Below, one piece after another: positions 10,743 to 21,006 of a DNA stretch of 64,000 nt. A program made the position numbers and the translations under genes. Positions within the stretch are counted from its first letter, which is position 1, and each line of letters starts with the position of its first letter. The stretch comes from Arcuatula senhousia (lineage: Eukaryota > Mollusca > Bivalvia > Mytilida > Mytilidae). The DNA is taken from assembly GCA_963971305.1 (NCBI GenBank), contig OZ020307.1, forward strand, positions 9,375,501-9,439,500, read 5' to 3'. The notes beneath the pieces are model-generated. The model searched no databases and was not told the DNA's origin. It was given only the letters and a program-made list of their open reading frames with translations.

Positions 10743-11029
10743 CCAAAAATATTGAAAAAGCCCAAACTATATGATTATGAAGAGCATAGAACAATAAGAC
10801 CAAAAATACCAAACTGGAGAACCAATTATTACTATGATGATCAACCTATATCTGGGGTAGGAAGAACCTAAGGGTTTAGACAATTTAGAAATTTAAACGA
10901 ATAATCTAATGCTTTGATGTGTTCTCCAACACAAAAGTGTTGGTGCCGGAGCGGGCTAACCTCAGGGAATTAAAACTCCACCAGCAGTGCTAGCCTTCAC
11001 GGGTGTTCGAAATAAGAATAACAACAAAG

Positions 11030-11170
11030 ACACCCCAGAATAGTTATAGATCGCAATGGTCCTGACTTGGTACAGGCATTGTAAATGAAATGGCGCCAAA
11101 CCTCATTCTTCCATTGCAATGTTATTGACCGGTAGTAACACACAACGCAACACGGTTGTGAAGACATAAT
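11030..11170 (+). repeat. Dispersed repeat family B, 3' part
   Basis: Contains GATCGCAATGGTCCTGACTT, GGTACAGGCATT, CCGGTAGTAACACACAAC and GTTGTGAAGACATAAT in the order seen at 39715-39855. It starts where the hammerhead tandem repeat stops, so the tandem (10040-11020) sits between the 5' part (9963-10036) and this 3' part and probably inserted into one family B copy. Confidence 0.6.
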
Positions 11171-11174
11171 ATAA

Positions 11175-11370
11175 CCGAATGGAAAAGTCCGAAAGGGCAA
11201 AGACAAAAAACAAGCAAAAACCAACAACAAAAAAAAGATGAAGATACAGACATAAAAAAAAACATAATACTACAAAATCAGTTGAATAGCAATGATCAGC
11301 GCGAACTCGTCATATCAAGAGTGAACTCATGTGCTCAGGAAGCGTAAGCAGTTCCTGATTGCTATGTTTT
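11175..11370 (-). mobile_element. Penelope-like 3' UTR fragment
   Basis: Minus-strand order of the conserved 3' blocks: GTCCGAAAGGGCAAAGAC, CGCGAACTCGTC, GAGTGAACTCATGTGCTC, GTAAGCAGTTCCTG. No coding part. Confidence 0.65.
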
Positions 11371-11406
11371 AAAAAGACACTATTCAGTATCAATTTCTAT
11401 TTGTGA

Positions 11407-11695
11407 TTAAAGACATAGAACCTATCATTTTCGTATTTTTTAAAAAAAAATAATGAAATTCACACTATATTAAGAATATAGTGTAAAACCTCTGAAGAAA
11501 TTGTTAAAAACTTTCAAAAACTAACCAAAAACTAACCAGAAAGTATTCTTTTTGAGAGAGAACTGCAGAAAATAATGTAGTTTTCAAAAACTAACCAGAA
11601 AGTATTCTTTTTGAGAGTGAACTGCAGAAAATAATGTAGTGTCAAAAAGGAGGACAAACTAACTATAGAATGTAAACACTGGTACCTGTCACAAT
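11407..11695 (+). repeat. Half of TIR family D with internal 59-bp duplication
   Basis: Starts with the TIR TTAAAGACATAGAACCTATC, which bounds the complete element at 50612-51258. Inside, ACCAGAAAGTATTCTTTTTG repeats at about 11535 and 11594 (59 bp), with an ACACTATATT/AATATAGTGT hairpin at 11462-11484. The interior corresponds to the reverse complement of 51070-51258. The opposite TIR is missing. Confidence 0.6.
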
Positions 11696-12019
11696 GTTAC
11701 CTGAATCAGGTATTTGATAATACCCGATAATTGTGTTAACGATAAATTGTTTTCTGTAACAGAATTCTCTTTATTATTTATATCTAACATGTTTGATAGT
11801 AAACCAAAAATGTTTCATTTCATATTAATTTTTTAACGACATTATAACACTGTTAATAAATGAAAAACGTTAATTAAATTTCAAACAGGTTTTGCTTAAG
11901 GTTCATGGTTACAATTCGAAAAAAATGATAGTTATTTGACCTATTTTTCTAGTCTATGTACGACTTAAACTACAGTATAAATAACAACGAAGATCAACTT
12001 TGATAGGAACATAAGAATT

Positions 12020-12998
12020 TGGGGGGTTAAATATGGTAGATTTTAACATTAACTTCAAGTCATTAAAAGCCTCATGGGTTAGAAGATTATTACCACCCGA
12101 TGAAGCAAACTGAAAAATTATTCCAACGAAATTTTATAATGCGTTTGGTAGAGATTTACTCTTATTTAACATGAATCTAGATAGCATCAAATCAATTCCA
12201 GGAATTGATATGGTGCCCGTTTTTATGGAGAAGTTTTGGAATGTTGGATTCAAACAGGCGGTGGGACGACAAATCCACCTAAACATTTTGCAGAAATTAG
12301 AAAGCAGATAATCTGGGGGTAATAAATATATAAAAAAAAAATAAATGTTAATTTTTTAAATCTTGGATAAACAACAGATTAATATATGTAAATGACATTT
12401 TAGATAAAGATGGACGACTAAATGAAATTTGTATCTTTGGAAAGTTACAATGTAAAAATAATTGGATTGCTGAGTTTAAGATGTTACAATGCGCAATACC
12501 AGCCGCATGGTATATAAGCCTTAATAGAGAAGAATCAGTTAAATGTAAAGTAAACATTAACAAAATTAAAATACGATGGTGAAATTCACTATATCTATAC
12601 AATGAACTCAGCAACAAAATATTTTATAATTTCTTAATTACTGAGAAATTCGTTAAACCTATTGGTATTAATACTTGCCTAAGGCTGCTTAGTGAAAATG
12701 AGGCTCCAAATATGAGAAAAGTTTTTTTGTTAATTTTGGAAAATATTAAAAAAAACAAAATTAAAGGTGTTTAGATGGAAACTGATTAATTACATCATTC
12801 CAACTAAAGCCCATCTATACAAATGGAAAATCTGTCCAAAAGATAGATGTAATGTATGTGATATTAAAGAGGACTATGAGCATTTCTTGATATCATGTAT
12901 TTTTTTAAAAACATTCTGGGAAAGGATATATCATATGTTGACAAAGGTAAAATATAACTTAAAAAATACATTAAAACATTTGGTAGAGGCAAATGGTG
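12020..12998 (+). pseudogene. LINE (L1/Tx1-like) ORF2 C-terminal region, decayed, 5' segment
   Basis: Three-frame reading gives a continuous but broken match to the region after the reverse transcriptase in L1/Tx1-type LINEs. GGLNMVDFNINFKSLKASWV (from about 12030) is the typical 'GGLN---L---LK--WL-R' segment; next come a GNKYIKKKN...WINNRLIYVNDIL segment and KWKICPKDRCNVC...H...C (12820-12900), a Cys/His zinc-knuckle-like motif of the zf-RVT type. Stops and frameshifts are frequent. The reverse transcriptase core itself is not present. The coding line breaks at an antisense Penelope-like insertion and resumes at 13755. Confidence 0.75.
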
Positions 12999-13754
12999 TA
13001 CCAAAGGGGTAATCAGTATCATAAAACCGTGAAGACAAAGACAAAACCGGCAGACAAAAAATCATCACAACAAAACAAACCACATAACAACATAAAACAC
13101 ACACACATAACAAAAAAACCGCATTCAGCAACGCGAACTCAAGTCGAAACGAGAGTGAACTCAGGTGCTCCGGAAGAGTAAGCAGTTCTTGCTTGCTATA
13201 GCACACCCGTCACGTTGCCAAAGATAGATTAAGCGTTGGTCATATCCGGAAAGGATGACATTACAAAACTCTATGTCAAACCAACATCTGTGCTCATCTG
13301 AGAGATAGAAATCCCGTATTTGCATACAAGCACATGATGTCGTCCGTAAGATTTCTTGAGTGATGACAACAACCTGGGAGCAACGTACCCCTGTGTAACT
13401 ATTTGCTTGTCAGCCGTGTAGCTCTATCAAGGAAGTCGTTGTACTCCCCACATGCTCTGGAATAACGAATCAATTGTGGTACGTAAACTCCATATGCTGG
13501 AGCGGACGGAATGTTGCTACACAGAAAGGGAAAGTTAACTATTGGAAAGTTGAAGTCATCACGTTTGTCATAGAGCTTTGTACAAAGCCTTCCTTGTGTG
13601 TCAATTTCGAGAAATAGATCCAAATATGAAGCAGACCTCCTAGAATCTGTAGTGTCCTTTACCCCAAGTTCCTTCGGATATATGAGATGTAAATAGTCAC
13701 CAAATCGAGGATTGTTTAGTGAAAGGACATCATCAATACAACGAAATGTGAGAG
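12999..13754 (-). mobile_element. Penelope-like element, 5'-truncated, inserted in a LINE
   Basis: Minus strand: reverse transcriptase from the motif C region (about 13750, 'DDVLSLNN') through LFLEIDTQGRLCTKLYDKRD and YGV-VPQLIRYSRACGE, then the C-terminal STDV end near 13270, then the 3' UTR to 12999. One frame runs across 13399-13623; other parts are frameshifted. Motifs A and B are missing, so it is inactive. LINE coding sequence flanks it on both sides, making it the younger insertion. Confidence 0.85.
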
Positions 13755-13961
13755 TATTTGGGTAAAATAATTTCAGATAATAGTTATCATGATCTAAATT
13801 ACTTTTTGACTTTATTAGCCTTTTGCATATATAAATTTTATTATGTTTCTGAACAAAAACAAAAACAAGTAGATGTTTTCAAAATATATTTGGCCAAGAT
13901 CAGAAGATCATTTAATGAATGCAATTTATCAGAAAATAGCTTATTTTTTAAAGAATGTTAA
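13755..13961 (+). pseudogene. LINE ORF2 C-terminus, 3' segment after insertion
   Basis: The frame resumes with KIISDNSYHDLNYFLTLLAF and YYVSEQKQKQVDVFKIYL, ending at a stop at 13961. This continues the same LINE C-terminal region interrupted at about 12998; L1/Tx1-type proteins end with a similar aromatic then 'K--D-FKI' helix. No catalytic function remains. Confidence 0.65.
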
Positions 13962-14655
13962 AAATTATATACAAGAAAATGTTTGATACACATGTTATAT
14001 AATTGTTTTCAAATGAAAAAATGTTTATCCTCCGATTATACCCTGGATAATCGGAAAGTTTACAGGGATGCCTTATTGAAGCTTGTGCAATGAGGTATAG
14101 TTGTAACAAGCCATATTGTTAATAAAAGTATTATATTGTTGTAAAAAAATAACAATAAAGTGTGACAGCGTCTAACCATAACAATCGCCGATCATTTTCC
14201 CTTCAATTTCACAAGATAAATCTTGTTGTTTTCTCTATTCATTTTCTTTCCGTTCAAATTGTACCTTAAATAAAGCATGAATTACCCCTTAATAACCTTG
14301 CATACAACTGATTGTGAGTAGATTTAATAACATCAACAATAGAACTACCATGCACATGGAGGCCATTTGACAGGGCAAGGTTGATATTTGGCTATACTTG
14401 GGTGAACTGAAAAACGCAAAGAAAATGCTCTGGCAAAACGGATCAAAAGTACACCTTCAAAATATTAAAACTTTATGCAAAAATTATTCATCGAGACGCT
14501 GCTACGCCTTATTAAGCGATTGCATGTGTAGTTTAGGCTCCACATAGACTGAAAAAAGACGTGAAATATCAGTCATTTTTTCCAAAGTGTAAAGATGAAC
14601 GTTAATAAACATACTCATCTTACCGTGGTTGACATCGCATCGTTTCATTGAAAAG
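13962..14655. other. Unassigned sequence
   Basis: No supported gene. The first part may be the 3' UTR of the LINE ending at 13961. No tail motif was recognised. Confidence 0.35.
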
Positions 14656-14659
14656 GTAT

Positions 14660-14800
14660 TAACCTACCATTTTTGAAATACCTGTACCAAGTCAGGACCA
14701 TTGCGTTCTTCAATTTTTCCGGTATGTCTTCCTTGATTTGTCTTGTCTTATGGACATTTGAGATTGATTCCCCAAGTTCGGTAATTTTGTTACTACACTT
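14660..14800 (-). repeat. Dispersed repeat family B, inverted copy
   Basis: Carries GAAATACCTGTACCAAGTCA, GGACCATTGCG, then CCAAGTTCGGTAATTTTGTT: the reverse complement of the family B order, with an internal deletion. Confidence 0.65.
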
Positions 14801-14869
14801 ATCAGTGTGCTGTTAAATATGTTGCTGAATTTGAGTACGTAGAGCATTACTGAACTGTGTTTAGTAAAG

Positions 14870-15073
14870 GTCATGTGGATAACGGTTTACCCAAAGTAAA
14901 TATTTATGACGAGCAACACTTAATCAACGCGAAGAATTGATAACGATGATTTTGTATAAAGCTGCAAAAAATAGTTTTGTGCTGGTAAAGGTAAGTTTAA
15001 GAAGCTGTATTTTTCATATAATACTTTTCATTAAGTGCAAAAAAGGCGAAATTGATAGGTTCTATCTCTTTAA
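14870..15073 (-). repeat. TIR family D fragment
   Basis: Ends with TTGATAGGTTCTATCTCTTT, the inverted form of the family D terminus. The block around 14885-14935 (GTTTACCCAAAGTAAATATT, TTAATCAACGCG) matches 50745-50815 in reverse complement. Confidence 0.55.
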
Positions 15074-15134
15074 TGTTTATGTAAACATACGCTGTGTTGT
15101 GTTACCCATGTCCTCTTCATGACACATTTGAATG

Positions 15135-15185
15135 CATGTGATAGAAAATAATGAGATGTGGAATAAGTGTGCCCGACACAGCTCA
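15135..15185 (-). repeat. Dispersed repeat family A, terminal fragment
   Basis: GATAGAAAATAATGAGATGT, GGAATAAGTGTGCCCGACAC is the inverted end of family A. Nothing else of the element is attached. Confidence 0.55.
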
Positions 15186-15639
15186 CATATGCTTTTGTTC
15201 AGTAGCATTTTTGTAATGGTTCCTTTATTTTTCAATTTATTTGAAAATTAGACCTTCATGCTTATTTTCGATCTCGTAATCTAGTAATATTTCATTACAT
15301 TATTGATATTTATATTGAATCAGGGTCCTTATACAGTCTATAAAACCTATAAGCCGAAGCTAACGAAATTTTGTTTGACAAGAAGGTAGATTGATTTTTA
15401 TTTATTTATCAAATTTTCTATATATATATCCATATTTAAATCCACTTTACAAAGATTTTACCTCTGTTTTATTCGTCTCGATCATCCAGACGCTTATCAA
15501 TTGATGATAAGAGTCTGGGACATGTACAGTCCTATTACCTATTTTGTTATGTGCACGTTCGGAGTACTGTCAGGCTTTATCATAATGTTTGACAAAAATC
15601 ACTCAACCGTATGTTCAGAACTCTGTACATATGGTTTAG

Positions 15640-16040
15640 TGAATGAAAGAAGCAGAGGTACCAATGGGGTATCCGAATGGCAAAAGTCCGAAAGGGCAGA
15701 AACAAAACCAGTAATCACCAACAAGAACAGGACAAAAACAGACAACATGTAAAACATGGAAACACAAAACAACTGAAAATCAATCAACAACGCGAACTCC
15801 AGTCGAAACAAGAGTGAACTCAGGTGCTCCGGAAGAGTAAGCAGTTCCTGCTTGCTATAGCACACCCGTCGCGTTGCCAATAGTCCATTCAGCGTGTCAA
15901 ATCCGGTAAAGGAAGACAAATCAACACCCTATGACAAACCAACATCTGCACTCATCTGAGAGATCGAAATCCCATATTTGTCTATAAGTGCATGATGTCT
16001 TCTGTAAAATTTCCTGAGTGAAGACAGCAATCGACAGAAT
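15640..16040 (-). mobile_element. Penelope-like element: reverse transcriptase end and 3' UTR
   Basis: Minus strand: about 16040-15900 encodes the C-terminal SSL-KFYRRHHALIDKYGISI and MSADVGLS segment; the rest is a well-preserved 3' UTR (GAGTGAACTCAGGTGCTCCG, GTAAGCAGTTCCTGCTTGCT, GTCCGAAAGGGCAGAAAC), ending at the variant of GGTACCAATGGGG shared by other copies. Catalytic motifs are lost through 5' truncation. Confidence 0.8.
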
Positions 16041-16162
16041 CTATGCAAATGTAATAGCGAGATGACTTCTCGAATTGATGTGAGTTGTTCTCTTATAACA
16101 TAATATTTCTAATTCTATAATAAGACATCCTATTTTTCATTTTTGAACACAAGTTGGTTTTG

Positions 16163-16192
16163 TTAACAATAAAACAATCGTTTTATTGTTAA
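16163..16192. repeat. Perfect short hairpin
   Basis: TTAACAATAAAAC and GTTTTATTGTTAA are perfect reverse complements around AATC. No terminator role is implied, as this is eukaryotic AT-rich DNA. Confidence 0.7.
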
Positions 16193-16199
16193 ATTGTAC

Positions 16200-16944
16200 T
16201 CACGTGTGTCTACCTGGTTTTGGAAATTGTTTATGTTTTTTGGAGTCAAAAATTGGGACATTCTTGATTGCAGAACCATACACATGCGACCAATCCGATT
16301 CTCGATTTTACAGAACCAGTTATCAAAAACCAAGGAAGACCAATGAAACGTTGGGTTCTTAAAGTTGGTTCATTTCAGATTGAAATGAATCTTGTATGCT
16401 TAACACGTCATATACACACGTGGTAAAGGTTAAAGGGTAGAAAGATCGCCACCTAGTGGTTACGAGAAATCAATAGGTGTTTTCCCAGAATCACTACCTT
16501 GGTAGTATGAGTTTAAATTCGAGACTACTGTTTTATATTTTAGACTGAGACATAGAAACTATCATTTTTTTTCAGACTATTATAAATAAAAAGGAGTGAA
16601 ATTTTTCATCTATGAACAATGAGCTTTTATCGTCTAAAATGTCATTTTTTTGCAGCTTTATATGTAATCATTGTCATTATTTCTTGTTGTAACGTAGTGT
16701 TATCCACACACATCGACTGACCCATTATTCTAGCTCATGACCTTTGCCCAACACTTCTCAGTCATGTCCCGTGTACACAAATAGTTTATAATATCGGACA
16801 AAATATATACTACAAGGTGAATGGATTACAACAATAGTCAGGTGTGTATGTGTGGTAAAGCATAACCAGTTTTGGGTTCATTTAACTTTTTTATTCAGTA
16901 AGTAAAAATTACAGAAATGCATATAATAATAAACAGTTTTGCTG
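16200..16944. other. Mostly unassigned sequence
   Basis: A weak family D terminus-like block (GACATAGAAACTATCATTTT) lies at about 16545-16570. Otherwise no gene or repeat was recognised. Confidence 0.35.
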
Positions 16945-17340
16945 TACTGCTACATAATGGGATGTGGAATAAATGTACGCGACACAGCTAACATAACAAC
17001 CGGTAATTTAGAAAAGCCTCAATAAAAACCGCCAACAGGCTTCAACGAGGCGAGTAGGCGCTGCCCGGCTTTCTGCAATCGGTCCAAGGCTCACATATAT
17101 ACTTCTTCTTAAACAAGGAACATAAAACACCAATAACACAAGTACAAACAAAAGCTTTGTAAAAGATTCCAGGCTTAGGACAGGCACATTTTCAATGTGA
17201 GTATTATGTGACGGGGTTGAACTAGTTTTTTTTTGGCCCAACCTTCCCATTATCAATGATTCAAGACAAAGCATGAAAATTAACAAACAATAAAAATCAA
17301 ATCGATCAACGTCCAATTCCACTGGAGAGAATCTTTATAT
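16945..17340 (-). repeat. Dispersed repeat family A, near-complete inverted copy
   Basis: Reverse-complement order of the copy at 21790-22140: TGGGATGTGGAATAAATGTA, CGCGACACAGC, GCCAACAGGCTTCAACGAGG, CCAGGCTTAGGACAGGCACA, and GGCCCAACCTTCCC near 17240-17250. An open frame through it (17008-17322) is incidental. Family class unknown. Confidence 0.7.
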
Positions 17341-17474
17341 AGACAAAAGACAACAAGAAAAAATGAAAGTTAGAGGAACTCTCTTTTGATAAACTGTTCA
17401 ATCAAATTCTACGACAGCAATCAATTTAACGATAACACGTTATCATTGGTGTGCTTTTCTTGATCAAATAATCA

Positions 17475-17612
17475 AATACAATACCTGCTTGGGGTAAAAT
17501 AATAAAATCTATAACGATGTTAAGTTCGTTACTTATCTTTCTTGTGTTACAAGATAAACTTGTCAAATAGAATACCTGCTTCAGGTAAAATCATAAAATC
17601 TAACGATGTTTT
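17475..17612. repeat. Imperfect direct repeat, about 97 bp apart
   Basis: ATACCTGCTT-GGGTAAAAT-ATAAAATCTA-AACGATG recurs (about 17480 and 17573), preceded each time by a TCAAATA-AATACC block. Local duplication; no coding content. Confidence 0.5.
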
Positions 17613-17614
17613 TT

Positions 17615-18605
17615 CGTGTATTCTCCTTTCTTGACTATGCATGACTCTCGTGTTGTGTTTTCTGGAAAAAAGTACCGTCCAGTATTTTCTCTTTTATTCT
17701 TTCTGTTTATAAGTTGATTTTACATGATATCCTTCCTGTAGTGTTTCCACGTTATTCTTTTTAAATTGCGAAAGTAAAAGATTCTATACCTGTGATTATA
17801 GTTTTCGATTTAGTACTATTTTGTTATGCCTCTTACCATATATTACGACATTTTGTATATTTTTTGCTCATATCTTGTCTGGGATCGAACCTTAGCAGGT
17901 ATATATTTAGCATTCTTAGAAAATATTGCTTTAATTTAAACATTACTCAACTTTTAATCTGAGTTTCATGCAGAAATTTTATCTGATATCTAATAACTTT
18001 TTATGTTTTATCTTATTAAAAGTCTAGCACCAAAAACAAAATTATCTGAAAGTCGTGATAAAAATGGTGGTGCTATTGAAATATACACAGAAAATGAACT
18101 TAGGTTTGTCCAGATTAGAAAATGTTGCATAAGACAAAAATTTGTAACACGTACGTAAAAGAAAAAAAATAACCGATAAAAGTAAGCAAGCTGACCTTTA
18201 AGGACAATTAAAGTCCGATATTTATTTTTTCAAAATGTTGAATTTCGATGACCTACACACTGTCCTATTGTTTCACGTGTTGTTCGGCACTTCAAGTTTA
18301 CAAAACAAAGCGACTTATTTGTATAGTATATAGTTATTTGGTTCGGGTATACCTTGTTTGCGCTGTATTCATAAAAGATTGATTGATAAAGAATGTTCTG
18401 TGTTCTTTAAAGTATGTATTAAAAGTATGTATACAAAATGATAATGACAATAACCTCGCTTTATCATTTTAAAGTTTCCACAAGGCTGTCTGATAAATTT
18501 AGAAAATAAGGCAAGAATTGAGAAACGTTCTGACATATAGTAATCTAAGAACATTTTTGAATGTTGCTAAAACTAGCCTGATGATTTATTCGTTTTTGTT
18601 AGAAA
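17615..18605. other. Unassigned AT-rich sequence
   Basis: No gene or recognised repeat. Confidence 0.4.
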
Positions 18606-18609
18606 CAGG

Positions 18610-18790
18610 TATTTAGATATAAAAATCGACCGAACTTGGAGGGCCAATATTCCGATAGAAAAGTCAAAACAAGGTAAATCAAGGTAAAAAATGAAGATCT
18701 TGGTATAGAAATTCAAACGTTTCAAAAGAAATGGTGAGTTATTCAGGTTTTATGGCACCGAACCTTCCTCTGCAAAACGTGTTTACCTTA
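18610..18790 (+). repeat. Dispersed repeat family B, diverged copy
   Basis: CCGAACTTGGAGGGCC, AAAAAATGAAGATCTTGGTA and AAAAGAAATGGTGAGTTATT follow the family B order with low identity. Confidence 0.45.
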
Positions 18791-18894
18791 AAGATCATAA
18801 AGTTTGTTTTTCGCTGGTTAGGTTTTTCAGCAAAGCTGATCTTCTCTTGTTTTGAAAGACGTCAGCTTGATACAATCAGAGAACATGTTTTATT

Positions 18895-19190
18895 CTATGA
18901 AAGATTTCTTTGTTTTGTTTTGTCTTCCTTTACTGTATTTGAAACACTGAATTTGAAATTAGCAGCACGACGTGTGTGCTATAGCGGGCAGGAACCGCTT
19001 ACTCTTCTTGACCACTTGATTTCACTCTTGTTACGACTTGAGATCCGCATTGTTGATTTCCGTTCGGTTGATTTTGTGTTTTGTGTTTCGTCCTGCTAAT
19101 CTTGATCGTGTTTTGTCGATTTTGTCGTTGCCATTTTGGAGTTTTGACATTCGACTGCTCCATTGGTTCTTCTTCGCAACTTCTATAATA
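18895..19190 (+). mobile_element. Penelope-like 3' UTR copy
   Basis: Starts in the terminal reverse transcriptase/UTR boundary (TTTGTCTTCCTTTACTG, GAAACACTGAATTTGAAATT) and runs through GTGTGCTATAGC, CTTACTCTTCTTGACCACTT, TCTTGTTACGACTTG to CTCCATTGGTTCTTCTTCGC. No reverse transcriptase motifs. Two overlapping frames here (18731-19099, 19038-19244) arise from UTR sequence. Confidence 0.75.
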
Positions 19191-19789
19191 CCGTTCTGTT
19201 TCCATTCAGATTTTTCTATTGTTCATTTGGATAAAACACACTAATATTGCAAATAAAAAAAGGTTTAGCAAAACCAATTACATGAAGTCATTCTTATAAA
19301 TAGACCAAATAAACTTTAACCACGCAATTTATCAGGATTATTTTTTTCTGTCTTCAGAAGAACTTTCTCAAATCAAAGCTATTATGTTTATGAAACGGAA
19401 ATTTGTTTGTGATTTAAGAGTGTCAGTCGAGGTCACGGCAGTTATATGTTGTTGACGCATTTTGGAAATAGAGATTCATACGTAATTTAATTTGAAAATT
19501 CTTGTCAAGACGTAGAAAAGCCTGTTAAAACTAGGTTGATGAAACTTTTAAAACGGTGGTAAACTTAAGCACAGCAATCACCAAACGCAAACTAAAGTTT
19601 AGACCAATAAACAATTAAACTGGTGAGACATATCCTACTATCTACGTTAGGACAGACAAAGCCCGTTTATACGATTCATTTCATTGGTCAAACAGACGAT
19701 GGTCTTTGATTGGTCAAAGCAAAAACAAAACAATGTGGAGGCTTTAATGGCTCCAATAAATCAAGCAAATTAACCATTATTATATTCGT

Positions 19790-20190
19790 TTGGTATTTGA
19801 ATTTAGAAACCACTGGGTCGATAACGGTTGCTGGTGGAACGGGGTTGACCTAAGCGTAAACACAAGCCCGGTTGTAAGATTTGTCTGACACGAATTTACC
19901 ATTAAAGTTTAATATTTATTTGTTATTGGAATTTCCGAATGTTATTTAAAACAAAATTGTTTAAAACACCATTTGCTCTCCTTGTACTGCACATGGTTGA
20001 TATCCTAGGTGATGAATTTGGCTTTCCTGTTGGAACCTTTTGGCTTTGAGTACTTTTCATTCAATACTTTTTGTTTTTGACCTTCCAATGTTTTGATTCA
20101 AATGTTGCTGATTAGAGGTTATTTCTTGAAAAGTCGATTTACAGCATAACCAAATAAACTGTTTTTTAACCGTTTTGGTATTTACATTTA
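19790..20190 (+). mobile_element. Hammerhead repeat family 2, single copy
   Basis: A full unit of the ~385-bp repeat that is tandem at 31210-32110, here in the opposite orientation. Shared blocks in order: ACTGGGTCGATAACGGTTGC, GTCTGACACGAATTTACCA, CTGCACATGGTTGATATC, GACCTTCCAATGTTTTGATT, the ribozyme, then CATAACCAAATAAACTG. Non-coding. The partial unit continues to about 20255. Confidence 0.75.
20099..20148 (+). ncRNA. Hammerhead-like ribozyme, core-damaged (family 2)
   Basis: Plus-strand layout: a TGTTG strand, then CTGATTA (normally CTGATGA), a GAGG...stem II region closing at CTTGAAA, a stem III region, then CAGCAT for stem I. The G-to-T change in the invariant core should abolish cleavage. 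It is recognisable as the single-copy counterpart of the intact ribozymes at 31286 and 31670. Confidence 0.6.
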
Positions 20191-20295
20191 TAAATCTATG
20201 TGGCGAAGACAAACCAAGGCAGACATGTGGAGTTAGACTTAGAATAATCACTTATGATTTTTTCCACCAGTACCTGATAACGAAGGACAATTTTT

Positions 20296-20510
20296 TTGTA
20301 GGGATATCTCGAATATGACCAGGGCGGTCATCTCAGTACAGAAATTTACGATAAAAGACACGACTTTAAATTATTTTCAAATTATTAATTTCCCTAGCCT
20401 TGAAAGCAACATACCTACCTCACCTGCTTATGGTGTTTATATTTCACAACTTATTCGATATGCCAGGGCTTGTACAAATTTTTCTGATTTTTTTTTCTAC
20501 GACACTGCTG
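20296..20510 (+). pseudogene. Penelope-like reverse transcriptase fragment, second lineage
   Basis: Frameshifted reading gives LEYDQGGHLSTEIYDKRHDF, then IINFPSLESNIPTSPAYGVY and SQLIRYARACTNFSDF, the conserved segment after the catalytic palm. 'LEYDQ-G' and 'YARAC' differ from the dominant lineage (LEIDTQG, YSRAC), so this is another subfamily. It lacks the YIDD motif and begins about 40 bp after the family 2 hammerhead copy. Confidence 0.65.
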
Positions 20511-20691
20511 TCTCCCTGTCTCACACGGTGAATCTTTTTCTCAAAATTCAATATCATCTACTATTATGTATAATTTTATACCCTTCAAGATACTTGTACT
20601 ATCTAAAGCAAATTTTACAGGTTTTATGCTAACTATGCGTATTTAGCACTGGGAATTTCACCAAAGTAGTTTTTTACTATGTTGTCGGTGA

Positions 20692-21006
20692 GAGCCGGTG
20701 GTGTAGTGGTTAACGCGTCGGGCTACTAACACCGACGTTCGTGGTTCGATCCTCGTCAGGGTGAAAATTTCATGAACCAATTTTCCGACTCTCTCTTGAC
20801 ACCATATGCGAGAATGGTCTCGAGAATCGATGCTTGTCCTTCGGAAGGGACGATAAAAGGTTGTCCCGTGTATGTGGAGAGCAATACCCCATGCACGTTA
20901 AAGACCCCTTTGTGGAGTTCGATAAGAGTAGGCTCAATGGGGGCCGCTACAAAGGCCACACTCGCAAACTGCTAGCTGGAGAGGGATTGATATAGGATTG
21001 ATATAA
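20692..21006 (+). mobile_element. tRNA-derived SINE
   Basis: The 5' end resembles a tRNA gene with internal RNA polymerase III promoter boxes: A box-like TGGTGTAGTGG (20698-20708) and B box GGTTCGATCC (20743-20752). A ~220-bp body follows (CCAATTTTCCGACTCTC, GGTTGTCCCGTGTATGTG, CACGTTAAAGACCCCTT, AAAGGCCACACTCGC) with a short repeated tail (GATTGATATA twice, 20986-21005). The same body appears inverted at 63490-63782. It is not a functional tRNA, because the body is fused to it and the cloverleaf is imperfect. Confidence 0.85.

Larger units (their letters stand above)
10040..11020 (-). mobile_element. Hammerhead-ribozyme tandem repeat (retrozyme-like), family 1, period 357 bp
   Basis: About 2.75 head-to-tail copies of a non-coding unit. 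The landmark CCTGACGCGC recurs at 10341 and 10698 (357 bp), and GATGATCAACCTAT-type blocks recur near 10125, 10483 and 10837. On the minus strand each full junction holds a hammerhead ribozyme, so a multimeric transcript would be cut into ~357-nt monomers. This fits retrozymes: small non-autonomous retroelements that spread through ribozyme-processed circular RNA and rely on another element's reverse transcriptase. A single + strand copy lies at 22195-22565, and partial copies lie at 44390-44535, 45170-45265 and 46190-46435. Confidence 0.85.

Noticed and set aside
12348..12617. Minus-strand 89-codon frame
   Set aside because: It is antisense to the decayed LINE coding region and is a shadow frame.
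20692..20764. Functional tRNA gene
   Set aside because: A and B boxes are present, but the stems do not form a clean cloverleaf, and a SINE body and tail follow. A second copy with the same body exists at 63490-63782.
20756..20975. Overlapping ~67-codon frames on both strands
   Set aside because: They lie wholly inside the SINE body.
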